Positions 40,688 through 48,260 of a DNA stretch of 64,000 bases are shown here, piece by piece. The stretch is taken from positions 1-64,000 of the forward strand of contig JANQJB010000066.1 of NCBI GenBank assembly GCA_028281865.1, given 5' to 3'. A model generated the notes under the pieces. It saw only the letters and a list, made by a program, of their open reading frames with translations, ran no database searches and was not told the DNA's origin. The first letter of the stretch is position 1, and every line of letters starts with the position of its first letter. Both the position numbers and the translations under genes were made by a program. This DNA is from Marinagarivorans sp. (GTDB lineage Bacteria > Pseudomonadota > Gammaproteobacteria > Pseudomonadales > Cellvibrionaceae).

Positions 40688-41607
40688 CTCGATCCTCCCG
40701 CAGGTAAATATTCAGATTCTGCGTATTGCGGCTGCCCATTGGGTGGTCTTTGATGCGCGGGCTGATGAGCTTGGTGAGCCTGATGCGGATTTGCCTGCCC
40801 GTAGGCCCCCTGCGCGTATGGATGTGTCGCGGTCGCGTAAGGATCAGCTTGTGATCCAGGAGCTTCCTCACCGGGCAACTCGTAAAAACCTGTCGCGCGC
40901 TGACCTGAAACGCGCACCTCGTATTGCCCTTCGCGATGGTGTGCCATCGGTTTTACCAACAGTTCGGTTTCCGAGGCTTCAAGAACTTCAACAGGTTCGC
41001 CCGACATCAAAACTTCTGGTGTTGAGCCACTCATTAGATTAGCGCCTCGAATACGCATTAGACGGCGGTTATCGGGTCCGCGAACGGGTTGTTGCTCAAT
41101 AACAGCGGGGCGTGAACTACGCTCAAGCGCCATGCGTAAGCGATTTACAGGAATACCGAGGTAAGCTTCAACTTGCTTGGGGTGTGTGCTTTCAGACAAG
41201 CGCCTAAACTGACCAACCGTGCGCACGCCCACCATCTCCAACTGGCGTCGTTCTTCTTCACCCAGCGAGGCTTCATCGGCAATTTCGCTCAGCGAACGGT
41301 GATCTTCATCTAAAGCTAGTGACAAGCTATTTTCCTCCGCCATTGAGCGGGTAATGGTTGTAAATGATAGGTGCACGGTACTGGCACCTTCTTCGTTGGG
41401 AGCTGCGTGACGCAGTTTTAACTGGCCCTGCGGCGCTTCCCAAAAAACTTTTAAATCGACACTTAAGTCCTTCAATGCAAAGGTCAATGGGCGGCCAGTT
41501 TTGGCCTTAATGGCCAGCGAATCTTGGGCCTTATCCAGTTGTGCCGTCAGGCTTTGTACAAATTCTTCAACTGAGAAGACAGGGCCGGAGCCGGTCGCAC
41601 GTGTCAC
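40681..41607 (-). CDS. Adaptor-like protein: Trypco2-like, helix-hairpin-like and IPT/TIG-like domains
   Basis: 308 residues. The N-terminal ~85 residues (FSVEEFVQSLTAQLDKAQDS, LTFALKDLSVDLKVFW, STVHLSFTTI) resemble the Trypco2 domain, described as co-occurring with trypsin-like proteases in conflict systems. The middle (EEERRQLEMVGVRTVGQFRR followed by GIPVNRLRMALE) looks like a helix-hairpin-helix unit. A beta segment (RLMRIRGANLMSG to YEVRVSGQ) resembles an IPT/TIG fold. The tail is H/Q/A/Y/P-rich with ADPYATATHPYA. Start is GTG 41607, directly after the preceding stop. It overlaps the subtilase gene by 7 bp, which supports an adaptor-protease pairing. Domain names are inferred by eye. Confidence 0.72.
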   Translation of the reverse strand: MTRATGSGPVFSVEEFVQSLTAQLDKAQDSLAIKAKTGRPLTFALKDLSVDLKVFWEAPQGQLKLRHAAPNEEGASTVHLSFTTITRSMAEENSLSLALDEDHRSLSEIADEASLGEEERRQLEMVGVRTVGQFRRLSESTHPKQVEAYLGIPVNRLRMALERSSRPAVIEQQPVRGPDNRRLMRIRGANLMSGSTPEVLMSGEPVEVLEASETELLVKPMAHHREGQYEVRVSGQRATGFYELPGEEAPGSQADPYATATHPYAQGAYGQANPHQAHQAHQPAHQRPPNGQPQYAESEYLPAGGSRW

Positions 41608-41868
41608 TTACTCGCCTTCGCCTCTAATAAAAGTCGCGGTCAGTTTCCCGTGGGGCAGATCAAAACCTGTTGCCAGGCGCCCGCGTGGGAGGCTAACTGC
41701 CAACTCACCGATATCGTCGGTGCTTGATTCAATCGGCACCGAAATCTCGAAACCGTCAACTGCCAGACCCTCTCCGGTTGCCTCGTCAGCAACCGCCATT
41801 GGCATGTCATCGCTCATATCTACTAAAAAGTCGGCAATATTTTTCATCGTTGACTTCTCATAAATCAT
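41608..41868 (-). CDS. Small unrecognised island protein, 86 residues
   Basis: Short acidic protein (MIYEKSTMKNIADFLVDMSD at the start) with a beta-rich C-terminus containing an internal duplication, LPRGRLATGF and LPHGKLTATF. It resembles a truncated version of the beta part of the neighbouring 308-residue protein. Its ATG overlaps the stop of A5 (TAATG) with AGGTGG upstream; an alternative start is Met8 at 41847. Unrecognised; coupling suggests it works with A5 and the adaptor. Confidence 0.7.
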   Translation of the reverse strand: MIYEKSTMKNIADFLVDMSDDMPMAVADEATGEGLAVDGFEISVPIESSTDDIGELAVSLPRGRLATGFDLPHGKLTATFIRGEGE

Positions 41869-43385
41869 TAACCACCTGTCACGGGATCAGGCGTGGCTTG
41901 ATTAGGGGGGATTGCCGGTTGTGTTTGGCTGTTCTGTGGCCCCGCCTGTTGATTTATCGGCGCCTGTTGGTTAACGGGTTGTTGATTAAATGGCGCTTGT
42001 GTATTTGTCGGTGGTATTTGTCCGTTGGTACTCTGCGTTCCGCCGGTTTGTGTACCTCCGTTTTGCATATTGTTGTCGCGATTTAGCGAATGACGCGAAA
42101 TCATCTGCACAACATCGGTGTCGGCAAAATTGTTGAGATCGAAGGTTTCAGTGCGAAATTTGAGCGAGACTTCGCCAACCAGGTCGGCTTTAAGAGAAAT
42201 ATCCGCTTGGGAATTGACGTCGACGGTACTGACCATCGTGCTCACAGCGCTTTGCATGGTGTTTTGCCTGCCCGCAATCCCAATTTGTTGGGCACCGCCC
42301 TGGGCCACGATATCGGCAGTAACTTTCTCGCGCGCTTTGGCGTGGAAATGCAGGCGTGCTTTTAATTCACCGTCGTCGACCACAATACGGTTAATGCCCA
42401 TTAGCACCATCGTGGCCAGATTGCGCATCCGCTCTTCGCCGAGTGCACGACGGCTTGCGTCAAGCAGCGGTCCTTCAACTAACTCAACGGTGAGTTCAGA
42501 TCCGGCTAAGCCATAGTCTTCGAGCCAACTTGGTGAGTCGTCGTCCAAGTCTTCAAAGGGTTCGACTCTTGGTTCACCGGTTTCACCGGGGCCAGGTAAG
42601 ACAAGTCTTAAATGGGCGGGATGAAGTTCAACCAGGCGGTCGCGAGCTTGGTTAATATTGACGTTAGCAGCAGTAAACTTCTCGGCGGTTTGCGAAAGGT
42701 CGGCTACAAGTTTTGCGTATTCGCGGACTTGTTGCGACGTTGCGTCAACAATCGCAATAAAGGTTCCTTGAATTAGCTCCGCGACAAACGACGGAAAATC
42801 TACGGCATCAAGGGCTCTTCGCGCGCGTTCACCAAGTACTTCTGTACCGGACGGCCGAGGAGGTTGGTTTTGCTGCCCGCCGCCTTGTTGTGGGTTTTGT
42901 GGAGGTTGTTGCGCATTCGATCGGCCAGGGTTGTTGCCACGCGAGCCGCCGCCAAGAAAGTCATTAGGCGTGGCAAATTGCGAGGCATAATTTGTCGGGC
43001 TTGCGTAGCTGTTTGCGCCGGGATAGCTATTCCCCCCAGGATAGCTATTAGCGCTGCCATAATTGTGAGTATTGGGGTAGCTCGGGACCGCGTAAGGATC
43101 GTAACTCGCGTTTGTTCCGTAACTTTGATTTTGGTAAGACCCCCGGGGCAGGCCTGCACTAGGCACTGGGTTTTCTCCTCGTAAAGCCGATTCAACACGC
43201 CCGAGGTGGTAATCAAAATCTGCACGTTCTTGGACGGACAATGCGCCGTAACCGGCCGAGCTTCTCAACGCTTGAGTTGCTTGCAAGGCGTGGTTTGAAA
43301 GCGCTTGTGATGGAACCCCGTTGTTTCTGCCTGGCGCAGCTGTGTGCCCGTTCGTATAGTGAGGTTGATAACGAGAATAGGTCAC
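41868..43385 (-). CDS. Island family A paralogue A5, 505 residues, with prion-like N-terminal linker
   Basis: Largest family A member. After a short helical N-terminus comes a ~130-residue linker rich in N, Y, S, G, P, Q with YDPYAVPSYPN and repeated NSYPGGNSYPGANSY-type units. The core is DAVDFPSFVAELIQGTFIAI with QVREYAKLVADLSQT; the beta block NLATMVLMGINRIVVDDGEL with KARLHFHAKARE; the closing strands DLVGEVSLKFRTETFDLNNF; the tail is Q/N/P/T-rich. I prefer GTG 43385, one base after the upstream stop with GAGGAG 8 bp before it; ATG 43403 is the alternative and overlaps the upstream gene. No signal peptide. Confidence 0.83.
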   Translation of the reverse strand: MTYSRYQPHYTNGHTAAPGRNNGVPSQALSNHALQATQALRSSAGYGALSVQERADFDYHLGRVESALRGENPVPSAGLPRGSYQNQSYGTNASYDPYAVPSYPNTHNYGSANSYPGGNSYPGANSYASPTNYASQFATPNDFLGGGSRGNNPGRSNAQQPPQNPQQGGGQQNQPPRPSGTEVLGERARRALDAVDFPSFVAELIQGTFIAIVDATSQQVREYAKLVADLSQTAEKFTAANVNINQARDRLVELHPAHLRLVLPGPGETGEPRVEPFEDLDDDSPSWLEDYGLAGSELTVELVEGPLLDASRRALGEERMRNLATMVLMGINRIVVDDGELKARLHFHAKAREKVTADIVAQGGAQQIGIAGRQNTMQSAVSTMVSTVDVNSQADISLKADLVGEVSLKFRTETFDLNNFADTDVVQMISRHSLNRDNNMQNGGTQTGGTQSTNGQIPPTNTQAPFNQQPVNQQAPINQQAGPQNSQTQPAIPPNQATPDPVTGG

Positions 43386-43386
43386 G

Positions 43387-45579
43387 CTATTCACTCCTCG
43401 CATAACTTTGTGACAGGCCGAGTTCTGGATGGGTAAATAGACTCGTTAGTCTTTCTGCCCTCGCTTGGTTGGCTGAATCCTGAGAGTCGTTTTGTGCCGC
43501 CTGCAGTAGACTTGAGTACATTTGTTCTGGTGTTTGCAGCAAAATCGGTGATTGCGTCCCCAACGCACGCAAGGCTCCCGTTAACGCAGCATGGGAGAGG
43601 GCATCCCAAACTCCCGTGGGTTCGAGCCCGTGAGACTGTTGAAACTGTCCCACCTGGGTCGAGCCAATGATCGCCTGGAGTGCTCTGTCTCGATCTGCTT
43701 GAGTCCGAATTGGGCCCGCTGCATTCATTATCCACGTAAGCCCGTGACCGGTTCCCTGTTCGACAAAGGCATCGAGTAATGTCGCCATACCCTGGGGAGT
43801 GTTAAAACCGAGCCAATGTGCAACGCGTTCGGCAAATTCGCCAATCATTTTGATGGCGCATTCATTTTGAGCAGCTTGCACATAAGGTGCGGCACCAACA
43901 GCTTTCAATTTCGCGAGCCAGGGTTCTTCCCACAGATTTGCTCCGGCAATAGGTTGCATTCTCACCTGCGGATCGGCCGTGCGTTCAGGGTCGGTCTGCT
44001 GCAAAACCTGTTGCCAGCTGTCGCCGAGTATATGTGCTAAGGCCTGCTCGGGTTTGAGGCTACCCGCCTCTTGGAGCTGAATTTCTCTCTCTCTGGCCTT
44101 CGCAAAAACTTTCCCAATTTCACCCGATTTTTGCTTGAAGCCGATTAAGCCCCAGCGCAAACCCTCTTCGGCGTCGGTAAAAGTCGTGCTGTAGGAATCT
44201 GCATGAGGCATGCCCGCAGAGACTATGCGCAACAAGCGCACGAACTCATGGATATCGTGAGCCGTTCCGCGGGTTTGTGCTTGCTGATCTGGCTGTGGTT
44301 GAGCTTGTGGTGGAGTCGGAGCTGGCTCGCTCGCCCCATCATTTGGTGCTTGTCCGGCGTTAGGTGATTGTTCGGGATAGTGCTGTTCTCCGCCGCTTTC
44401 GCCAACCGCTGTTTGCGCGGGTTGACTGCCGAGTGGTGACGACGCTGGGCCGACCGGCAGCGATTGTTCGGGCATAGCGTGCTTGTAGTGTCCAGGGCTG
44501 CCGTAGCGGTCAAAGTGACCTGGCTGAAACCGCGGTTGTGCATCTGGAACAATTTCGATTGGCGTCTGGCTTTGCAATGTATGGTTGTCGGCATAGCGTG
44601 GTGGAGCTTGCTCGGCAACGCTCGGGTTGCCGTAGTAGGATTCGCCGTAGGCTGCATCTCCACCTAAGCTCGTACTCGCCATCGGAGCATGGTTTTGCTG
44701 CTGATAATTTTGAGCTTGGTAGTTTTGAGGTTGGTAGTTTTGAAGTTGATCGCTCTGATGTTGATAGTTTTGAGGGAATGCTTCACCCTGATAATAATTG
44801 CCGTTACCTTCGTGATAGGGAGGGGCATTGTATGAGTGTGCATAACTATCTTGGCTGTGAGTATTCTGCGCATAACTTTGGTTATGATAATTTGCGCTCT
44901 GTTGGTAGCCGCTTGTGCTTGATGAATAAGCTGTCGTATGAGACGACGAGGAGCCAGAATAATTTTGTGATTCTGATTCCCATAAATCATCATCAAATCC
45001 GTCATCATAATCAAAAGCCTCGCTTTCCATTTCCATTTCAGTCTGGTAATTTTCTAAGGCATCGTCACCGCCCCAACGCAAAATTGCTTGGCCGCCGCTG
45101 TTTAAATGCGAGCTATTTAAATTCTTGTTGTTTGATCTCGGGTTTCCGTAGGCGAGATAGTTCTGATTGTTGTTTGGAAGATTATTGCGAGCTGATTTTG
45201 CGTTGGAGAGGCTCCCTGCGATTTTAATATAGGGTATTTGATCGAGAGCATCTGGCGATATCGAAAACTTTGGATCAACACCTTCTTTATTTCCGTAAGA
45301 TCCAAGTGCAAAAAATACATTTGAATTTTCTGGAAAACGTGCGAGCTGATTCTGTGGCAATAAATAAGTACTGGTATCGCCGCTTGATTCAATAAGCCCT
45401 TGGCTGCGACTGGTATAAAAATTATTAGGGTTTCGGTATCGTGCGTTTTGAGGATGAAATAAATTTGGGTCAGTTGCACATACAACTTCGTAATGGCGAC
45501 CGCGATTTAGGTTCACCATAAACGACGCGAGAGGAAAACGATCGGATACGACTTTTCGACAAGGTGCAATCATTTCCAA
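43387..45579 (-). CDS. First operon gene: prion-like region plus lysozyme/chitosanase-like and PG-binding-like C-terminus
   Basis: 730 residues. The N-terminal ~140 residues are unrecognised. Residues ~200-440 are strongly low complexity: S/Y/H/Q/N-rich with QNYQ repeats, then Q/P/A-rich. From about 441 a globular domain follows the pattern of the GH46 chitosanase/lysozyme-like fold (TDAEEGLRWGLIGFKQKSGE, then AHWLGFNTPQGMATLLDAF). Then comes a peptidoglycan-binding-like motif (VGQFQQSHGLEPTGVWD). Catalytic residues would be Asp/Glu around 468-487. No signal peptide. The TTG at 45579 has AGGAGG 8 bp upstream; an ATG lies two codons on. It is the promoter-proximal gene, about 83 nt after the predicted sigma54 start site. 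Confidence 0.75.
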   Translation of the reverse strand: MEMIAPCRKVVSDRFPLASFMVNLNRGRHYEVVCATDPNLFHPQNARYRNPNNFYTSRSQGLIESSGDTSTYLLPQNQLARFPENSNVFFALGSYGNKEGVDPKFSISPDALDQIPYIKIAGSLSNAKSARNNLPNNNQNYLAYGNPRSNNKNLNSSHLNSGGQAILRWGGDDALENYQTEMEMESEAFDYDDGFDDDLWESESQNYSGSSSSHTTAYSSSTSGYQQSANYHNQSYAQNTHSQDSYAHSYNAPPYHEGNGNYYQGEAFPQNYQHQSDQLQNYQPQNYQAQNYQQQNHAPMASTSLGGDAAYGESYYGNPSVAEQAPPRYADNHTLQSQTPIEIVPDAQPRFQPGHFDRYGSPGHYKHAMPEQSLPVGPASSPLGSQPAQTAVGESGGEQHYPEQSPNAGQAPNDGASEPAPTPPQAQPQPDQQAQTRGTAHDIHEFVRLLRIVSAGMPHADSYSTTFTDAEEGLRWGLIGFKQKSGEIGKVFAKAREREIQLQEAGSLKPEQALAHILGDSWQQVLQQTDPERTADPQVRMQPIAGANLWEEPWLAKLKAVGAAPYVQAAQNECAIKMIGEFAERVAHWLGFNTPQGMATLLDAFVEQGTGHGLTWIMNAAGPIRTQADRDRALQAIIGSTQVGQFQQSHGLEPTGVWDALSHAALTGALRALGTQSPILLQTPEQMYSSLLQAAQNDSQDSANQARAERLTSLFTHPELGLSQSYARSE

Positions 45580-45673
45580 AGGAAATACCTCCTACGTAAA
45601 TAAAAAATTGGGATAGCCAAATTTTTTCTTTGTTTAAACTAAAATTCATAATGCTTATTACAAAGCTGGTGTC

Positions 45674-45690
45674 GCAAAGTCTATGCCAAG
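45674..45690 (-). promoter_or_regulatory. Sigma54 (-24/-12) promoter of the minus-strand island operon
   Basis: Minus-strand CTTGGCATAGACTTTGC matches TTGGCAC-N5-TTGC with the GG (45687-45686) and GC (45675-45674) at the invariant spacing; the plus strand reads GCAAAGTCTATGCCAAG. The start site would be near 45662, about 83 nt before the first gene. A sigma54 activator gene lies 300 bp further upstream. Confidence 0.8.
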
Positions 45691-45776
45691 CGAGATATTT
45701 ATTTTTAACTAAAAATTTCGTTTATTTTTTTAATTTGATAGCAAATTAAAAATTATTGATGTTTGTTAGTAAGGAA

Positions 45777-45812
45777 GCCATGCCCAAATGGGCATGCCTT
45801 TTTGGGCATGGC
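45777..45812. promoter_or_regulatory. Triple GGGCATG element, probable enhancer (UAS) for the sigma54 activator
   Basis: GCCATGCCCAAA (45777-45788) and TTTGGGCATGGC (45801-45812) are perfect 12-bp inverted arms, and a third copy, GGGCATGCC (45790-45798), lies between them. The centre is about 110 bp upstream of the -24 box, the usual distance for enhancer-binding proteins. A terminator for the activator gene is less likely because no T-run follows. The remainder of the 390-bp gap (45580-45969) shows nothing else. Confidence 0.65.
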
Positions 45813-45969
45813 TAAAATATTGGTCGTAGCAAAGCAAGTGCTGTTGAACTTTTATATGCAAAGCTCGGATTGGCGATAAGCAAAATCAAATGGAAGCTAT
45901 TAAAGCTCTATAAGGGTTGAGTCGCTAGGTAGAAAAATTGAGAGCTTGGGAGATAAACGAGGCTAATAG

Positions 45970-46938
45970 CTACAGCGCGTTTTTGTCTAACGGACGTAAT
46001 GATGTGATTTTTTTAAAAATGGTTCGGTTGTGAATACCGAGGCGCTGAGCTGCACGGCTGCGATTATTATTTTCGGCTTTTAGGGCTGCGCTTATTAGCT
46101 TTTGTTCGCAGTAAGCCATGGCCTCGCCGAGCGATAGTCCTTTTTGATCGACAAGTTTCCACAAATCTACAATTGTGTCTTTTTCACTAGTTTCTTGATT
46201 ATATGAAGTTTTTTTCTTGTTAAGCGAAATATCAACTGCGTCAATTGTATTGTCTTTGGCAAAAATAACTGCCTGTTCGATACAGTGTTTAAGCTCGCGT
46301 ACATTACCGGGCCAATGGTAATCGCAGAGTTTTGTCATCGCCTCGTCGGTAACCGAGTATTCGCTAGCACTAAGGATTTTCAGGAAGTGTCGTGTTAGTA
46401 GTTTGATATCACTTTTACGATGACATAACGCTGGTATGTCGAGGTTCACGATGTTAAGGCGATACAGTAGGTCCTCTCTAAATCTTCCGTTCATAACCTC
46501 ATCCTCCAAGTCTTTATTGGTTGCCGCGATCACCCAGACATTTGCTTTTTCAATTTTGTCAGAGCCAACTGGCCGATACTCCTTAGATTCAAGAAAGCGC
46601 AACAGCTTTGACTGTAAAGACAAATTGGAAGAATTAATTTCGTCTAGGAATAGAATACCGCGGTTGGCGGCGCTGACTAAGCCCTTGCGCGAGACCGCAC
46701 CAGTGAAAGCGCCCTTGGCATGACCAAACAATTCTGATTCGATCAAATCTTCGGGTATAGCTCCGCAGTTAACGGGGATAAAAGGTGCACAGTCATCGAA
46801 TGCTTTTTGGTGAAGCATGCGCGCGAGCACCTCCTTACCGGAACCGGTAGGGCCTGTAATTAACGTCGTGCGCTGCGCTCGCACAACGGCTGGTAATTTA
46901 CTAAGCAGCTCTGCTATTGCCGGCGAGGAACCGATCAT
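45970..46938 (-). CDS. Sigma54-dependent transcriptional activator (AAA+ plus Fis-type HTH), no sensor domain
   Basis: 322-residue enhancer-binding protein. The AAA+ core starts at residue 1: Walker A GPTGSGKE (29-36), the sigma54-contacting GAFTGA loop (76-81), Walker B ILFLDEIN, and AATNKDLEDEV with RFREDLLYRLN. A C-terminal Fis-like helix-turn-helix (SRAAQRLGIHNRTIFKKI) binds DNA. There is no N-terminal receiver, GAF, PAS or FHA domain, as in PspF, so control must come from a partner protein, from its own expression level, or from ATPase regulation. It lies between the two island arms, both of which have -24/-12 promoters, and is the evident switch of the island. Confidence 0.93.
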   Translation of the reverse strand: MIGSSPAIAELLSKLPAVVRAQRTTLITGPTGSGKEVLARMLHQKAFDDCAPFIPVNCGAIPEDLIESELFGHAKGAFTGAVSRKGLVSAANRGILFLDEINSSNLSLQSKLLRFLESKEYRPVGSDKIEKANVWVIAATNKDLEDEVMNGRFREDLLYRLNIVNLDIPALCHRKSDIKLLTRHFLKILSASEYSVTDEAMTKLCDYHWPGNVRELKHCIEQAVIFAKDNTIDAVDISLNKKKTSYNQETSEKDTIVDLWKLVDQKGLSLGEAMAYCEQKLISAALKAENNNRSRAAQRLGIHNRTIFKKITSLRPLDKNAL

Positions 46939-47286
46939 AAACCGCTACCCAAAATTAAGGTTAATAAATCGTTATCAATGACGAAAAAACGGTCAAAGTG
47001 AACAGTATTCGGCGTATTAATACATAGCGAACCATAATTGAGGGTGCAAAAAACAAACAAATAAATGCATAACATTTAATTGTCTGCTCAATATATGTTC
47101 ACGTTAAATATTTGCTAAACGCAAGCGCCGCTAAAGCATAGGGGACCAAGAATAATTGGCACGAAGTTCCGTGGATGCTTGGTTAGAATACCATTATTTT
47201 GCCAATTCGTTTCAATTTCTTTTCACTTATTTGATAAAAATAAAATTTTTTAACGAAAGTTAATTTCATTAAAAAAATAATTCCAC
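46939..47286. other. A/T-rich divergent intergenic region
   Basis: The 531-bp gap (46939-47469) between the sigma54 activator gene and the plus-strand arm. It holds the -24/-12 site listed next. A second perfect -24 box (TTGGCACG at 47156-47163) lacks a -12 GC. No copies of the GGGCATG element were found. No RNA gene recognised. Confidence 0.45.
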
Positions 47287-47302
47287 TGGTATGCTTATTG
47301 CT
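47287..47302 (+). promoter_or_regulatory. Sigma54 (-24/-12) promoter of the plus-strand island arm
   Basis: TGGTATGCTTATTGCT has GG (47288-47289) and GC (47300-47301) at the sigma54 spacing, with a perfect -12 TTGCT and a -24 box matching TGGCAC at four of six positions. The start site would be near 47313, giving a leader of about 157 nt before the ATG at 47470. Confidence 0.65.
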
Positions 47303-47469
47303 GCATGGTTTTTCAAGTAAGTTAATTTTTAACTGAAGTTAACAAATGACTTGTTTGTTTAGGTAAAGATGTCGGCTGTTAACCGTGCGTTACTTTTGTA
47401 TGAATATTTTAACGTGTTAGAAATTAATCGCTTTAACTTCATTTCAAGCCATTGAGTAGAGGAACCATT

Positions 47470-48219
47470 ATGTCGAACCACAATTATCCAGGAATGCCTG
47501 CGCCTTACCCTTCAGCACAGCAAAATGGTCATGTTGTTTATGATCAAACCTATCCTATGCAAGGAAATTACGGAGCGCCGAATAACCCACAAAAGTGTCG
47601 AGTAGAAGTCAGCTTCCCTCAAAATGGTCAGCCTGGAATGGGGGCTCAAAATTACGGTGCTCCTCACTACGGTTACAACCAGCAACGACCGATGCACAGT
47701 GGTTTTGGGTTGCCGGGGTTAGCACCGGCCCGTCCATTTGGTAGCGTTCAACAATATGGCAACCCGACTGAGGTTCGAGTGAGCAGCCAAACTTTTGCGG
47801 ACGATTTAGCTAATGCGTTAAGAAACGCTTCGCGAGGTCATGAAATTATTATTGTCCTTGATGTTGCTGATATCGCGCGACAGGTTGCCGACTATGTGGC
47901 TGAGCAAGCGGGTTCCATCGCTAGTATCATTGCGCGAAATGCGCGCGAAGCGATCGGCCTAAGTCACCACAACGGTTACGGTAACCCGGTTCTTGTCGGG
48001 GCTGCGATCGCAGCTTTGTTACTGCTAGGCCTGGGACTTATCTACGCGATTGTTCGTGTACACGATGCTAACAAAGCAGCAGAAATTGAGCGCTTAGCTA
48101 TTGAACGCGGTTGTCGCTTAGTTGATGTTTCCCTCAACTCATCGGGTTCGGGAGATTCAGACGGCGGTTGGTTTAGTTTCCTCAATGGCTCTCGCCACCA
48201 TATTGTCTGTGATAATTAA
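47470..48219 (+). CDS. Island membrane protein with P/Q/Y/N-rich N-terminus
   Basis: 249 residues, unrecognised. About 100 N-terminal residues are low complexity (Y, G, P, Q, N-rich, with NYGAPHYGYNQQRP). A helical segment follows (TFADDLANALRNASRGHE). One hydrophobic membrane helix spans about residues 174-195 (VLVGAAIAALLLLGLGLIYA), and a short Ser/Gly-rich C-terminal domain with two Cys ends the protein. The topology is likely N-terminus in the cytoplasm with a single anchor, like a holin-sized or tethering protein, but no function can be assigned. ATG 47470 has AGAGGAA 6 bp upstream. Confidence 0.78.
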   Translation: MSNHNYPGMPAPYPSAQQNGHVVYDQTYPMQGNYGAPNNPQKCRVEVSFPQNGQPGMGAQNYGAPHYGYNQQRPMHSGFGLPGLAPARPFGSVQQYGNPTEVRVSSQTFADDLANALRNASRGHEIIIVLDVADIARQVADYVAEQAGSIASIIARNAREAIGLSHHNGYGNPVLVGAAIAALLLLGLGLIYAIVRVHDANKAAEIERLAIERGCRLVDVSLNSSGSGDSDGGWFSFLNGSRHHIVCDN

Positions 48220-48260
48220 TCCATATTTTTAAGTAGGGTAGGTTTGTTTGGGGAGAGTCG

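Noticed and set aside
25662..45579. Contractile injection system, tailocin or type VI cluster
   Set aside because: No sheath, tube, baseplate, VgrG/spike or ClpV-like ATPase could be recognised among the products, although wall-lytic proteins and repeated subunits invite the comparison.
47156..47171. TTGGCACG as a second sigma54 promoter upstream of the plus-strand arm
   Set aside because: The -24 box is perfect, but at the required spacing the -12 GC reads CG, so it is unlikely to function.
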